The translations under genes and the position numbers were made by a program. This document shows, piece after piece, positions 1 to 10,491 of a DNA stretch of 47,105 bases. The notes beneath the pieces were generated by a model. It did no database searches. It was not told the origin of the DNA and was given only the letters and a program-made list of their open reading frames with translations. Every line of letters begins with the position of its first letter. The stretch's first letter is position 1. This DNA comes from Pseudomonadales bacterium (lineage in GTDB: Bacteria; Pseudomonadota; Gammaproteobacteria; Pseudomonadales; Alcanivoracaceae). The stretch spans positions 1-47,105 of the forward strand of contig JAKSCQ010000042.1 in assembly GCA_022360555.1 (NCBI GenBank), in the 5' to 3' direction.

Positions 1-2
1 CG

Positions 3-440
3 GCCAGCCATGTGTTCTCTGCCCACCGGGCGCTGCTGGATGCCTTTCTCACGGAAAAATGGGGGGCTCGCTCACTTTCCCTGGTGCCACGGCGTGGTCA
101 GTTCGGCTGGCTGCTGGTGCCCGTGGGAGACATGTTGCCGACACTGGAGCTGGCCATGGTGCTCAATCAGCCGGTCTGGTGCCTGCACCGGGCACCGGAC
201 TTTGCGGCGTTGCCGGCCTTGGTGGAGAGGCGGCAGCCCTGTGGTGTGCTCTGGGTGCTGGATCGCTGGCCGTCTACCAGTGAACAGCAACGGCTCTGGC
301 CGCAGGCCGCGCCAGCCTGGCCGGCGCTCTGTTGGGGGATGCGGGCCGGAGAGATTCCGGCAGCGGTGAGCTGGCTGGGTGACCAGCGTCACACACTGAT
401 CGATAGCCTGTCGCACTGGCAGGCACCGGGAGAGCGTTGA
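3..440 (+). CDS. C-terminal part of an unidentified protein, truncated by the window start; possibly the C-terminal domain of a MerR-type regulator next to the photolyase
   Basis: Frame is open from the window edge to the TGA overlapping the phrB start; the MerR idea rests only on typical gene neighbourhood. Confidence 0.4.
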   Translation, partial: ASHVFSAHRALLDAFLTEKWGARSLSLVPRRGQFGWLLVPVGDMLPTLELAMVLNQPVWCLHRAPDFAALPALVERRQPCGVLWVLDRWPSTSEQQRLWPQAAPAWPALCWGMRAGEIPAAVSWLGDQRHTLIDSLSHWQAPGER

Positions 441-1882
441 TGAATCTGGTGTGGTATCGCAATGATCTGCGGGTGCATGCCCACCGCCCGCTGGCGCAGG
501 CGCTGGCACAGGGGGAGCCGGTATTGGCCCTGTATTGCCTGTGCCCCGCGCAGTGGGACGAGCACGGTGTGGCGCCGTTGCGCCGCTGGTATGTGCTGGA
601 AAGCCTTCGGGAGCTGGGGGCGTCCCTGGCCTCGCTGGGGGTGGATCTGCACGTGCTGGAAGTCGGTGATTTTGCCGCGGTGCCGGACGCGCTGGCGTCA
701 TTCGTGCAGGCCCACGGCGTGCACCGCATCTATTGCAGCCGGGAGTACCCACTCAACGAGCTGGAGCGAGATCGGGCCGTGGCGGCACACATGGAGGCAC
801 TGGGTGTCAGCCTGCACGGCAGTGATGATTCTGTGCTGGTGCCACCGCGTACGCTCAACACTGGCAAGGGAACCCCCTATACCGTCTTCAGTGCCTACAA
901 GCGGCGCTGGGATGCCTGGCTGGATGACCATTTCTCCGCGCCTGCTGCCTTGCCGGCGCCGGCCAAAAAAAGCGGCCACTTTGTTGGGAAACCGCTGGTG
1001 GAACGGGCGCTCAAGGCCTTGTCAGTCGCGCCCTCGCTGACAGCGAAATGGCAGAGTGGTGAAAAGGCCGCGCTCAAGCAATTGGACCACTTCGTGCAAA
1101 CCCGCCTGGCGGACTATCGCCGTTACCGGGATTTCCCCGCTCTGGATGCGACCAGCAGTCTCTCCGTGGCGTTGTCAGCGGGAACCTTGTCTCCGGCCAG
1201 TTGCTATCGCGCCGCCCGGGAAGCCATGGCCGATGCCGGTCAGCGCGATGGGGCGGCCTGCTGGATTGGCGAGCTGGCCTGGCGGGATTTCTATCGGCAG
1301 ATCATGGCCCGCTTTCCCCGCATCAGCCAAGGCAGGGCGTTCCGCCCCGAAACCGAATGGTTGCAATGGGATGATGACGACGAGCGCTTTGCCGCCTGGT
1401 GTGAAGGTCGCACCGGCTACCCCCTGGTGGATGCCGCCATGCGGCAACTGGTGGCCACCGGCTGGATGCACAACCGCCTGCGCATGGTTACGGCCATGTT
1501 CCTCAGCAAACACCTGTGGCTGGACTGGCGCCGGGGTGAGGCGTTCTTCATGCAGCACCTGATTGACGGGGACTTCGCGGCCAATAACGGAGGATGGCAG
1601 TGGAGTGCTTCCACGGGGACAGATGCGGTGCCGTATTTCCGGGTTTTCAATCCGGTGCGGCAAAGTCAGCGCTTCGACCCGCAGGGCCGGTTTATCGCGC
1701 ACTGGGTGCCGGCACTGAGAGAACTGGACGACAAGAGCATTCATGAACCCTGGAAGCAGCCGCTACTGGCGCCGGATTATCCACCGCCGGTGGTGGAACA
1801 CCAGGGCGTGCGTGAACGGGTGACCCGTGAGTTCAAGGCCGCGAAAGCGTTACACGATCAGCAGGAGAACACACAGGCATGA
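440..1882 (+). CDS. phrB: Deoxyribodipyrimidine photolyase (cryptochrome/photolyase family)
   Basis: MNLVWYRNDLRVHAHRPL N-terminus; WIGELAWRDFYRQI, MHNRLRMVTAMFLSKHL and DGDFAANNGGWQWSASTGTDAVPYFRVFNP motifs. Confidence 0.95.
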   Translation: MNLVWYRNDLRVHAHRPLAQALAQGEPVLALYCLCPAQWDEHGVAPLRRWYVLESLRELGASLASLGVDLHVLEVGDFAAVPDALASFVQAHGVHRIYCSREYPLNELERDRAVAAHMEALGVSLHGSDDSVLVPPRTLNTGKGTPYTVFSAYKRRWDAWLDDHFSAPAALPAPAKKSGHFVGKPLVERALKALSVAPSLTAKWQSGEKAALKQLDHFVQTRLADYRRYRDFPALDATSSLSVALSAGTLSPASCYRAAREAMADAGQRDGAACWIGELAWRDFYRQIMARFPRISQGRAFRPETEWLQWDDDDERFAAWCEGRTGYPLVDAAMRQLVATGWMHNRLRMVTAMFLSKHLWLDWRRGEAFFMQHLIDGDFAANNGGWQWSASTGTDAVPYFRVFNPVRQSQRFDPQGRFIAHWVPALRELDDKSIHEPWKQPLLAPDYPPPVVEHQGVRERVTREFKAAKALHDQQENTQA

Positions 1883-3126
1883 GTCAGCGAATTGCCATTG
1901 TCGGGGCGGGTATCAGTGGGCTGACCGCTGCCTGGTATCTGTCGAAAGCACATGAGGTGGAGGTGTTCGAGGCCGGCGACGATCTGGGTGGGCACACCTG
2001 CACGGTACCCGTCACGACCCCGTCCGGTGATTATGCCGTGGACGTGGGATTTATCGTCTTCAATGACCGTACCTATCCCAATTTTCTGCGCTTGCTGGAA
2101 GAACTGGGGATTCGCGGGCAGCCCACGGCCATGGGATTCGCCGTCAGTGATGCCGCCAATGGTCTGGAATATTGTGGTGATGGCCTGGGCGGGATCTTTG
2201 CCCAGAAACGCAACCTTCTCAACCCGTCACACTGGCGTTTGATCGGCGATATCCTGCGCTTCAACCGGCAGGCTCCGTCTTTGATAGACAGCGGTGAAGG
2301 GGATATGCCCCTGGGGGAGTATCTGCGCCGCCATGGTTACAGTGAACGTTTTCGCCGTGATTATATTCTGGCCATGGGAGGGGCTATCTGGTCCTGTTCC
2401 CTGGCCCAGATGGAAAGTTTCCCGGCACGGTTCTTTGTGCGTTTTTTCCAGAATCACGGGCTGCTTTCCCTGACCCGGCGCCCACAGTGGTTTGTGGTGC
2501 CGGGAGGCTCGCGGGAGTACATTCGCCCGCTGGTGGCTCGCTGCAAGGCGCAATTCCATACCGCGTCACCCGTGTCCTCGGTGCGCCGGGACGAGCAGGG
2601 CGTGGTGCTGACCGTCAAAGGCAGGGAGCGGCAGTTTGATCAGGTGATTCTCGCCTGTCACAGCGACCAGTCCCTGGCGTTGCTGGCGGATGCCGATGAG
2701 AACGAAAGGCAGTGTCTGTCCAGGCTGGGGTATCAGGGTAACGAGGTGGTTCTGCATACCGATACCCGCCTGCTGCCAACACGCCGCCGTGTCTGGTCAA
2801 GCTGGAATGCCCTATTGTCAGATGGTGAGCAGCAGCGGGTTCAGGTCACCTACAACATGAATATCCTGCAGGGGCTACAGGCCCCGGAAACCTTCTGCGT
2901 GACACTCAATGCCAGTGAGCGGATTGCCGAACACGCCATTATCAGTCGCCACTATTTTTCCCACCCCCTGTTTACACCGGACTCCATGGCAGCACGGGAA
3001 ACCCTGCTGGCTGCCAACGGCAACCGGCGCACCTGGTATGCCGGGGCCTGGTGTGGCAATGGCTTTCATGAAGACGGGGTGGTGTCCGCCCTGAATGTGG
3101 TGCGGGCGCTGGGAGTATCGCCATGA
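1879..3126 (+). CDS. FAD/NAD(P)-binding amine-oxidase-like oxidoreductase
   Basis: MSQRIAIVGAGISGLTAAWYLSK dinucleotide-binding motif; ATGA overlap with phrB. Confidence 0.88.
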   Translation: MSQRIAIVGAGISGLTAAWYLSKAHEVEVFEAGDDLGGHTCTVPVTTPSGDYAVDVGFIVFNDRTYPNFLRLLEELGIRGQPTAMGFAVSDAANGLEYCGDGLGGIFAQKRNLLNPSHWRLIGDILRFNRQAPSLIDSGEGDMPLGEYLRRHGYSERFRRDYILAMGGAIWSCSLAQMESFPARFFVRFFQNHGLLSLTRRPQWFVVPGGSREYIRPLVARCKAQFHTASPVSSVRRDEQGVVLTVKGRERQFDQVILACHSDQSLALLADADENERQCLSRLGYQGNEVVLHTDTRLLPTRRRVWSSWNALLSDGEQQRVQVTYNMNILQGLQAPETFCVTLNASERIAEHAIISRHYFSHPLFTPDSMAARETLLAANGNRRTWYAGAWCGNGFHEDGVVSALNVVRALGVSP

Positions 3127-3881
3127 TCTGGCAGGCGGTGGCAACCGGGCGAGTCTGGCATCAGCGTCATGCGCCTTTCCGTCATGGTTTTTCCTACCCT
3201 CTGTGGTTGATCTGGTGTGACCTGGACGACATTGCGTCACTGCTGCAACAGCACCGCTGGTGGGGGCGCCGCTGGCGCCCGGTGGTCTTTCGCGACAGTG
3301 ACTTTGTTGACTCCCGGCCGTCCAGTCTCGCCGACAAGGTTCGCGGCAAGGCCAGTGAACAGGGTCTGGACTGGTCTGGCGGGCGGGTGGTGATGCTCGG
3401 ACAATGGCGCACCTTCGGCACGCTGTTCAATCCCCTGGTGCTGTATCTGCATTTCGCCGATGGTGAAGACGCACCGGACAGCATGCTGGCAGAAGTCCGC
3501 AATACGCCCTGGAACCAGCGTCATTTCTATGCGCTGCAACTGCGCGCGCAAACCGATGGCAACATGACGGCCAGCCACGCCAAGACATTTCACGTCTCGC
3601 CCTTCCTGCCCATGGACCTGGATTATCACTGGCGTCTTCACGTTGCCTTTCCCGAGCTGCGTCTAGTGTTGGAAGACAGAAAGGCGAATCAGCCAGTGTT
3701 CACGGCAGGCATGTCGCTGACATTGCAGGCTCCGCAACCACAGACCCTGTGCCAGCTTGTCTTTCGTTTTGGAGCCCAGGGGCTGGCGACATTGCGGCGA
3801 ATTTACTGGCAGGCGTTTCGCCTGTGGCGCAAGGGAGCCAAGTTTCACGGGCACCCGGACAAACAGGCCCAGGATCAATAG
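3123..3881 (+). CDS. DUF1365 family protein
   Basis: Position between the FAD oxidoreductase and CFA synthase; HAKTFHVSPFLPMDLDYHWR; ATGA overlap with the upstream gene. Confidence 0.85.
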   Translation: MIWQAVATGRVWHQRHAPFRHGFSYPLWLIWCDLDDIASLLQQHRWWGRRWRPVVFRDSDFVDSRPSSLADKVRGKASEQGLDWSGGRVVMLGQWRTFGTLFNPLVLYLHFADGEDAPDSMLAEVRNTPWNQRHFYALQLRAQTDGNMTASHAKTFHVSPFLPMDLDYHWRLHVAFPELRLVLEDRKANQPVFTAGMSLTLQAPQPQTLCQLVFRFGAQGLATLRRIYWQAFRLWRKGAKFHGHPDKQAQDQ

Positions 3882-3893
3882 AGGAAGTCACCC

Positions 3894-5174
3894 ATGCTGT
3901 CTGGTGAAAAAATTTCCAACAATCGAGTGCGGGAAAACAGCGAGCCCGGTTGGGCCCGGCTGGTGGCACGGCGTCTGGTGCTGGCACGACTCAACGCCCT
4001 GCCGCACGGCATGCTGCGGATCGAGGAACCGGACGGCAACGTGGTGATTGTTGGCAAAAATGCGCCAGACAGTAGTGGACAGAAAATTGCCGAAATTTTC
4101 CTGCGTGACTGGCGCACCTATTCCATGATGATGAGCGGCGGCGCTCTGGGGGCGGCAGAAGCGTTCATGGAAGCCGGCTGGCAGAGCCCGGACCTGGTGG
4201 CGGTGATTCGCTATTTTGCGAAAAATATTGATGCCATGAACTCCCTGGAAGGGGGACTGGCCCGTCTTTCCAAACCGGCGCTGGCATTGCTGCATCGCCA
4301 CAATCGCAATTCCCTGCGGGGTTCACGCCGTAACATCTCCGCCCACTATGATCTGGGTAATGACTTTTTTCGTCTTTTTCTTGATCGCACCATGATGTAT
4401 TCCAGTGCGATATTCCCCCATGCAAAAGCCAGCCTGGAAGAAGCGTCCACCCACAAGCTGGAACAGGTCTGTCAGCGTCTGGGACTGGCGCCGGGCATGA
4501 CCTTGCTGGAAATCGGCACCGGTTGGGGCGGGCTGGTTATCCATGCGGCGCTTCACCACGGCGTGCAGGTGACCACCACCACGATTTCCCGGGAGCAGGC
4601 ACGCTATGCCCGGAAAAAAGTGAACGACGCCGGGTTGAATGACAGGATCACCGTGCTGGAAAAGGATTACCGCGAACTGGATGGCCAGTACGATCGTGTG
4701 GTGTCCATCGAAATGATCGAAGCAGTGGGGGCGGAATTTCTGCCGGGCTATTTCCGAACCCTGGGCGAGCGGCTCAAGCCGGATGGCAAGCTGTTGCTTC
4801 AGGCGATCACCGTGCCGGACCAGCGCTATGACCATGCCCGACGGCAGGTGGATTTCATCAAACGCTACATCTTTCCCGGTGGTTTCCTGCCCAGTGTCTC
4901 GGTCATGTGCCGTGGGCTGGCGGAGCATACGTCGCTGGCTGTCACCGAGTTGCATGATATTGGCCAGCACTATGCACTGACGCTCCATCACTGGCACCAG
5001 CGTTTCCACGCGTCCCTGCCGCAGGTTCGTGAGCAGGGGTTCGACGAACGCTTTATCCGCATGTGGGAGTATTACCTGAGCTATTGCGAAGGGGCCTTCC
5101 TGGAGCGGGCCATCAGTACCGTACATCTGGTCGCCGCCGGCCCCGGTTATCGCCCGGCCTCGCTGCAGGCTTGA
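3894..5174 (+). CDS. Cyclopropane-fatty-acyl-phospholipid synthase family SAM-dependent methyltransferase
   Basis: ISAHYDLGNDFFRLFLDRTMMYSSAIF, LLEIGTGWGGL and YIFPGGFLPS motifs. Confidence 0.92.
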   Translation: MLSGEKISNNRVRENSEPGWARLVARRLVLARLNALPHGMLRIEEPDGNVVIVGKNAPDSSGQKIAEIFLRDWRTYSMMMSGGALGAAEAFMEAGWQSPDLVAVIRYFAKNIDAMNSLEGGLARLSKPALALLHRHNRNSLRGSRRNISAHYDLGNDFFRLFLDRTMMYSSAIFPHAKASLEEASTHKLEQVCQRLGLAPGMTLLEIGTGWGGLVIHAALHHGVQVTTTTISREQARYARKKVNDAGLNDRITVLEKDYRELDGQYDRVVSIEMIEAVGAEFLPGYFRTLGERLKPDGKLLLQAITVPDQRYDHARRQVDFIKRYIFPGGFLPSVSVMCRGLAEHTSLAVTELHDIGQHYALTLHHWHQRFHASLPQVREQGFDERFIRMWEYYLSYCEGAFLERAISTVHLVAAGPGYRPASLQA

Positions 5175-5340
5175 AAAGCGCCTTGCCCGGGCGCATTTTT
5201 AGTTAAGTAACTGGAGGTGCCAGTGGCGCTGCAATGGGGGTAACCCGTGATGCGCCACAATATGGTATTATGCCCGCCTTGATTTTGTGTTTACTCTCTA
5301 AGTGATTGATATCAGGGGAAAACCCTGGACGGTGAGGGCG

Positions 5341-6393
5341 ATGACAGCAGAGGCAAAAGCACTGGTTCAGGCCCACCTGGCAACGGTGGACCATGATGAA
5401 GATGCTCTCAGCGACGAGCAGCGCATAGCCTATCGCGAGCGCATTAAGGAATTGTTACGCCAGCGCGATGCGGTGCTGGTGGCCCACTACTATACCGATC
5501 CGGAAATCCAGTCCCTGGCCGAGGAAACCGGTGGCTGTGTGTCCGACTCCCTGGAGATGGCCCGCTTCGGCAAGGAGCATCCGGCGTCTACCCTGATTGT
5601 CGCCGGCGTCAAGTTCATGGGCGAAACCGCCAAGATCCTCAGTCCGGAAAAGCGCGTTTTCATGCCCACGCTGGAGGCCACCTGTTCGTTGGATATCGGT
5701 TGCCCCGCGGACGAATTTTCCGACTTCTGTGATCTGCACCCGGATCGCACCGTGGTGGTGTATGCCAACACCTCCGCCGCCGTGAAGGCCCGTGCCGACT
5801 GGGTGGTGACCTCATCCATCGCGGTGGAGCTGATCGAGCATCTGGACCGCAACGGGGAAAAGATTCTCTGGGCGCCGGACAAGCACCTGGGCAGCTATGT
5901 CCGCGACAAGGCCGGTGCCGATGTGCTGTGCTGGGACGGTGCCTGTATCGTCCACGAGGAATTCAAGGCCAAGGGCCTGGATGATCTGAAGGCCGCCTAC
6001 CCGGAAGCCGCTATTCTGGTACACCCGGAATCCCCGGCATCAGTGGTGGAAATGGCGGATGTGGTGGGCTCCACCTCCCAGCTGATCAAGGCTGCCTGCG
6101 AGATGGACAACGACACCTTCATCGTCGCCACCGACAAGGGCATTTTCTACAAGATGCAGCAACTGGCCCCGGGAAAGACCTTCCTGGAAGCGCCCACCGC
6201 CGGCTCCGGCGCCACCTGTCGCAGTTGTGCCCATTGTCCCTGGATGGCCATGAACGGCCTGCAGAACATGCTGGCGGTGCTGGAAGACGAAGGCGGTCTG
6301 GGCCAGGAGATTTTTGTCGATCCGGCCCTGGCGGAGAAGGCCATGGTGCCACTCAACCGCATGCTGGATTTTGGCAAATCGTTGAAGTCGTAA
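5341..6393 (+). CDS. nadA: Quinolinate synthase
   Basis: [31 protein letters not shown]; cysteines in ATCSLDIGC and [13 protein letters not shown]. Confidence 0.96.
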   Translation: MTAEAKALVQAHLATVDHDEDALSDEQRIAYRERIKELLRQRDAVLVAHYYTDPEIQSLAEETGGCVSDSLEMARFGKEHPASTLIVAGVKFMGETAKILSPEKRVFMPTLEATCSLDIGCPADEFSDFCDLHPDRTVVVYANTSAAVKARADWVVTSSIAVELIEHLDRNGEKILWAPDKHLGSYVRDKAGADVLCWDGACIVHEEFKAKGLDDLKAAYPEAAILVHPESPASVVEMADVVGSTSQLIKAACEMDNDTFIVATDKGIFYKMQQLAPGKTFLEAPTAGSGATCRSCAHCPWMAMNGLQNMLAVLEDEGGLGQEIFVDPALAEKAMVPLNRMLDFGKSLKS

Positions 6394-6419
6394 GGGTTGC
6401 CCTGTCCGGTGCTCACGCC

Positions 6420-6483
6420 GTTGGAGCTTGAAGATATCAGTGGGCACCGGGGCGCCCCTTCGCCTTGCAAGCAAGGCTCCAAC
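6420..6483. repeat. REP-like palindromic element
   Basis: gttggagc ... ttcgccttgcaagcaaggctccaac; right arm shared with 26.2, 29.5 and 36.2 kb loci. Confidence 0.7.
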
Positions 6484-6507
6484 GGGGCGGTCTTATGCCC
6501 CCACGTC

Positions 6508-7938
6508 TCAGAATTCTTCTTCCGACAACATCTGCATGGTTTTCAGGCGCCCGTTGAGCTTGCTGTACAGGGCGAAGTCATCTTCGGCATCCCGGATGGC
6601 ATAGCGCATCTGTTGCAGGGCCTTGCTGTCGTTACCGCGCAGAAACTGGCTTTCCGCCCGGGCATGCAGTGCCCGGACCCGGTCACCGCTGTTGCCGTAG
6701 GCATCGGCGATCAGGTCCCAGAGGGTGGGATCATTGGGACGCCTGGCCAGCAGGGGCTTGAGCAGGGGCAGAGCCTGCCCGGGTTTGTTGCTGCGCAGGT
6801 AGGCCTTGCTGAGCAGAATGGAGGCCGCGTAATCATCCGGTGACACCTTCAGCACCCGCTGTGCCTCACGGATGGCCTCCGGGTAATTCCCCTCGTCCAG
6901 TGCCACTTCCGCCAGCCCCAGCCGAAACCAGAGCTGGTCCGGATTGTCCTGTGCCAGTGACTGCATCATTTCGCGGGCCTGGTCATAGCGGTTGGCGCGC
7001 AGGTAACTCAGCGCCAGCCCGTAACGCGCCGCCTGTAGCATCAGGGCACTGCGTTCATTGCTGTAACGACGAAAATAGTCGATGGCCTGGGAATCGCCTT
7101 CGATAAAGGCCGCCCTCAGGCGGGCCTGTACCAGCAGATAGTGCGGGGAAATGTTCAGCCGTGGCGAGGGCAGGCTGCGGGCCCGGGCGCGGCTGTCGGC
7201 AATCCGACTTTCGGTAACCGGGTGAGTGAGCAGAAACTCCGGCGGGTCGCCGGCAAACTGCTGGTTGTTGTGCATGCGTTCGAAGAAGCGCGGCATGGCG
7301 TCCGGGTCCATGCCGGCGGCGGCCAGGGTCTGCATGCCCACCCGGTCGGCTTCCCGTTCGTTCTGGCGGGAATAGGCAAGCTGGGCCTGAATGGCCCCGG
7401 CCTGGGTGGCGGCAATGCCGGCCATGCCGGCCTCGCCGTCACCGGCAATGGCCACCGCCAGACTGGCCAGCATGGCGGCCAGCATGGCGGTATTCACTTT
7501 CTGGGAATCCAGATAACGGCGGGCAAAGTGGCGCTGGCTCACGTGCGCAATTTCGTGGGCAACCACGCCGGCCACTTCATCTTCGCTGTTGGCATTGAGA
7601 AACAGGCCGGCATTGAGGCCGATGACGCCACCTGGAACGGCAAAGGCGTTGATCTGGTGACTGTTGACCACCACGATGTCCAGATTCGGTTCCTTGAGGT
7701 CGCTGAAGGAGGCCAGCCGGTACACCAGGCTTTCCACGTATTCCTGCACCAGCGGATCCGACATGATGGCGGTCTGCCCGCGCAGGCTGCGTAGCCAGGC
7801 ACGCCCCAGCCGGTATTCCTGGTCCGCGGACATCAGGGCGCTGGCCGGATCGCCCAGCACCGGCAGGTCATCGTTGGCGGTGACCGGAGTGGCCAGTACA
7901 CAGCAGCTCAGCAGTAACAGTCGTACAAAGAACGTCAA
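6508..7938 (-). CDS. M48 family metalloprotease with C-terminal TPR region, BepA/YfgC-like
   Basis: HEIAHVSQRHFARR zinc motif, signal peptide, TPR-like C-terminus. Confidence 0.9.
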   Translation of the reverse strand: MTFFVRLLLLSCCVLATPVTANDDLPVLGDPASALMSADQEYRLGRAWLRSLRGQTAIMSDPLVQEYVESLVYRLASFSDLKEPNLDIVVVNSHQINAFAVPGGVIGLNAGLFLNANSEDEVAGVVAHEIAHVSQRHFARRYLDSQKVNTAMLAAMLASLAVAIAGDGEAGMAGIAATQAGAIQAQLAYSRQNEREADRVGMQTLAAAGMDPDAMPRFFERMHNNQQFAGDPPEFLLTHPVTESRIADSRARARSLPSPRLNISPHYLLVQARLRAAFIEGDSQAIDYFRRYSNERSALMLQAARYGLALSYLRANRYDQAREMMQSLAQDNPDQLWFRLGLAEVALDEGNYPEAIREAQRVLKVSPDDYAASILLSKAYLRSNKPGQALPLLKPLLARRPNDPTLWDLIADAYGNSGDRVRALHARAESQFLRGNDSKALQQMRYAIRDAEDDFALYSKLNGRLKTMQMLSEEEF

Positions 7939-8007
7939 GAAAGGCTCCGTCTCCGGGATACATATTCCATTGTCTGCCTATGTATAATGCCGGGAGGCAG
8001 GCAATGA

Positions 8008-8271
8008 ATGAAAGCGAACAGCATGACTAACCCGTCCGTGGATCTCCATATCGATGCCTCCAGCCTGCAGTGCCCCATGCCACTGCTGAAAACCCGCCAG
8101 GCTTTGCGGCACCTCAAGGCCGGCCAGTTGCTGGAAGTGATCGCCACCGATGCCGCCTCGGCGGATGATATTCCCGCCTATTTGAGACAATCCTGCCACG
8201 AGCTAGTTCGCATGCAGGAAAACCAGGGGCGCTATGCCTTTCTGATCCGTCGGGGTGAACAGGAGACCTGA
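8008..8271 (+). CDS. tusA: Sulfurtransferase TusA family protein
   Basis: LDASSLQCPMPLLKTRQALRHLKAGQLLEV motif (CPxP). Confidence 0.85.
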   Translation: MKANSMTNPSVDLHIDASSLQCPMPLLKTRQALRHLKAGQLLEVIATDAASADDIPAYLRQSCHELVRMQENQGRYAFLIRRGEQET

Positions 8272-9353
8272 TGCTACGCATTTTCAAGAACTGGGCCGAC
8301 AACTATTTTTCCGACGAGGAAGCGGTATACCTGCTGGTGGTGCTGATCGCCGCGGGGCTGGTTATCGCCTTTTTCGGCGGCATGCTGGCCCCGGTACTGG
8401 CGGCGCTGGTTATCGCCTACCTGATGCAGGGGCTGGTATCGGCGCTGGAACGCCGTGGCATGCGCCGGCTGTTGGCGGTAAACCTGGTCTTTGCCCTGTT
8501 CCTCGGGGTGCTGATCGCCACGCTGGTGGTGCTGCTGCCCATGGTGTGGCGGCAGACGGTGTTGCTGGTGCAGGACCAGTTGCCCCACGTGCTGGGTAAC
8601 GGAGAAGCCTGGTTGAAAGAATTGCCGGAGCACTACCCGGAAATTATTTCCATGGAGCAGGTCAATTCCATCGTGGCGGTGATCCAGCGGGAAGTGGCGG
8701 AAGCGGGGCAGGGGGTTCTGACCCTGTCGCTGGCCTCCATCCCCAATCTGGTGGAGGTGATGGTGTTTCTGGTGCTGCTGCCGTTGCTGGTGTTTTTCTT
8801 TCTCAAAGACCGGGAGACCATCGTTAACTGGATGCTGGGCTTTCTCCCCAAACGCCGGCGTATCCTGGCCCATGTGTGGCACGAGATGGATGGCCAGATC
8901 GCCAATTATGTGCGCGGCAAGGCCATCGAGATTCTGCTGGTGGGCAGCGCGACCTTTATCGCCTTTCTGCTGTTGGGGATGAACTACACCGTGCTGCTGG
9001 CGGTGATGGTGGGCCTGTCCGTGGTGGTGCCGTATATCGGCGCCACGGTGGTGACCCTGCCGGTGGCCGCGGTGGCCTACGTGCAATTCGGCTGGAGTGG
9101 CGACTTCGCGCTGGTGATGGTGGTCTACGGGGTAATCCAGTTTGTCGACGGCAATATTCTGGTACCGCTGCTGTTCTCCGAGGCGGTCAACCTGCACCCG
9201 GTGGCGATCATTACCGCCATCTTGCTGTTCGGTGGCATGTGGGGGCTGTGGGGGGTGTTTTTCGCGATTCCGCTGGCCACCCTGATCAAGGCGGTGATCA
9301 ACGCCTGGCCCCGTCAGGGGGAATACCCTGCCGAACTTGCCGATGAGTCGTAA
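8271..9353 (+). CDS. AI-2E family transporter / PerM-like permease
   Basis: Multiple TM segments; FFLKDRETIVNWMLGFLP; VPYIGATVVTLPVA. Confidence 0.88.
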   Translation: MLRIFKNWADNYFSDEEAVYLLVVLIAAGLVIAFFGGMLAPVLAALVIAYLMQGLVSALERRGMRRLLAVNLVFALFLGVLIATLVVLLPMVWRQTVLLVQDQLPHVLGNGEAWLKELPEHYPEIISMEQVNSIVAVIQREVAEAGQGVLTLSLASIPNLVEVMVFLVLLPLLVFFFLKDRETIVNWMLGFLPKRRRILAHVWHEMDGQIANYVRGKAIEILLVGSATFIAFLLLGMNYTVLLAVMVGLSVVVPYIGATVVTLPVAAVAYVQFGWSGDFALVMVVYGVIQFVDGNILVPLLFSEAVNLHPVAIITAILLFGGMWGLWGVFFAIPLATLIKAVINAWPRQGEYPAELADES

Positions 9354-9442
9354 CGGTTTCGAGTACCGAGAAGCGAGTTTCGAGTTGCGAAAACCTTAAA
9401 ACAGGTTTTGAAGTTCGAAACTCGCTTTTCGAAACGGGTTTT
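9354..9442. repeat. Inverted heptad-repeat element (GAGTTGC type)
   Basis: GAGTACC-GAGAAGC-GAGTTTC-GAGTTGC-GAAAACC and an inverted arm reading GAAAAGC-GAGTTTC-GAACTTC-AAAACC. Confidence 0.85.
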
Positions 9443-9451
9443 GCCTCTAGT

Positions 9452-9928
9452 CTAAATACCCAGCTCGTCCAGTTCGGCGAGCAGGTCTTCGTGATGGGTC
9501 TTGGTCTTGAACTTGTCCATCACCTTCAGCAGCTTGCCATTCTTGCCGACGATAAAGGTGGTGCGAATGAGCCCCATGAATTCCTTGCCCATGAACTTCT
9601 TCAGGCCCCAGCAGCCGTACTTTTCGGCGATGGCGTGATCCTCGTCGGACAGCAGGGTGAAGTTCAGATCGTGCTTGTCGATGAACTTGGGCAGGCGGGC
9701 AACCGGGTCGGGGCTGATGCCGAACACGACCACGCCTCGCTTTTCCAGCTCGGCCCGGGTATCGCGAATGCCGCAGGCCTGGGTGGTGCAGCCCGGTGTC
9801 AGGGCCTTGGGATAGAAGAAAATCACTACCGGGTTCTTGTCCCGGAAGGATCTCAATTCCACGCGGTTGCCGTCCTGATCCGGCAGTTTGAAGTTGGGGG
9901 CCAGATTGCCAATTTTGGGATGTGCCAT
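9452..9928 (-). CDS. bcp: Thioredoxin-dependent thiol peroxidase (peroxiredoxin BCP)
   Basis: APNFKLPDQDGN; FFYPKALTPGCTTQACGIRD. Confidence 0.94.
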   Translation of the reverse strand: MAHPKIGNLAPNFKLPDQDGNRVELRSFRDKNPVVIFFYPKALTPGCTTQACGIRDTRAELEKRGVVVFGISPDPVARLPKFIDKHDLNFTLLSDEDHAIAEKYGCWGLKKFMGKEFMGLIRTTFIVGKNGKLLKVMDKFKTKTHHEDLLAELDELGI

Positions 9929-9963
9929 ATTGGGTCCAAGTCTCTGTTGTACGGTTTACCGTG

Positions 9964-10491
9964 TTAGCGTTTCGGGGTCATGCTGGCATCCAGGTTGCGC
10001 GTCTCGCAGAAATCCAGAAAGGCCTCGCGCAGTTCGGAGACGGATTGTTCCGCCTTCATGCTCAGCACCAGGTGAAGGCTGAACATGCGGGTGCCAGTGT
10101 GGGGGGCAGCGTAGGTGCCGGTGTGCAGATCATCAATATTGATCTTGCGGGAAGAAAAGAAATTGGCGATTTCATGGACAATGCCCGGGTTGTCCATGGC
10201 CACCACCTCCACCTCGTAGGGCAGGGCGGCCCCCTGCAAATCCCGGGGGCGGGTGCGCTTCAGAGTGATCAGCAGGTCCAGCTCGGCGGCAAGCCGGTCC
10301 CGGTCGGCCTCCAGTCGGTCCAGGGTTTCAGCACTGCCGGAGACCAGCATTAGCACCGCGAATTCGCCGCCCAGCACGGTCATGCGCGAATCAAGGACGT
10401 TGCCCCGGTGATCAAGAATGGCCCGGGACAGGGCTTCCACAATCCCCGGGCGGTCCGTCCCCAGGGCTGAAATCACGATAAGTTGTTCCAT
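9964..10491 (-). CDS. gcvR: Glycine cleavage system transcriptional repressor family (ACT domains)
   Basis: [28 protein letters not shown] motif; adjacent to bcp and dapA. Confidence 0.88.
   Translation of the reverse strand: MEQLIVISALGTDRPGIVEALSRAILDHRGNVLDSRMTVLGGEFAVLMLVSGSAETLDRLEADRDRLAAELDLLITLKRTRPRDLQGAALPYEVEVVAMDNPGIVHEIANFFSSRKINIDDLHTGTYAAPHTGTRMFSLHLVLSMKAEQSVSELREAFLDFCETRNLDASMTPKR

Noticed and set aside
9354-9442. Short repeated units read as a CRISPR remnant
   Set aside because: Units are contiguous 7-mers without spacers and arranged as inverted arms
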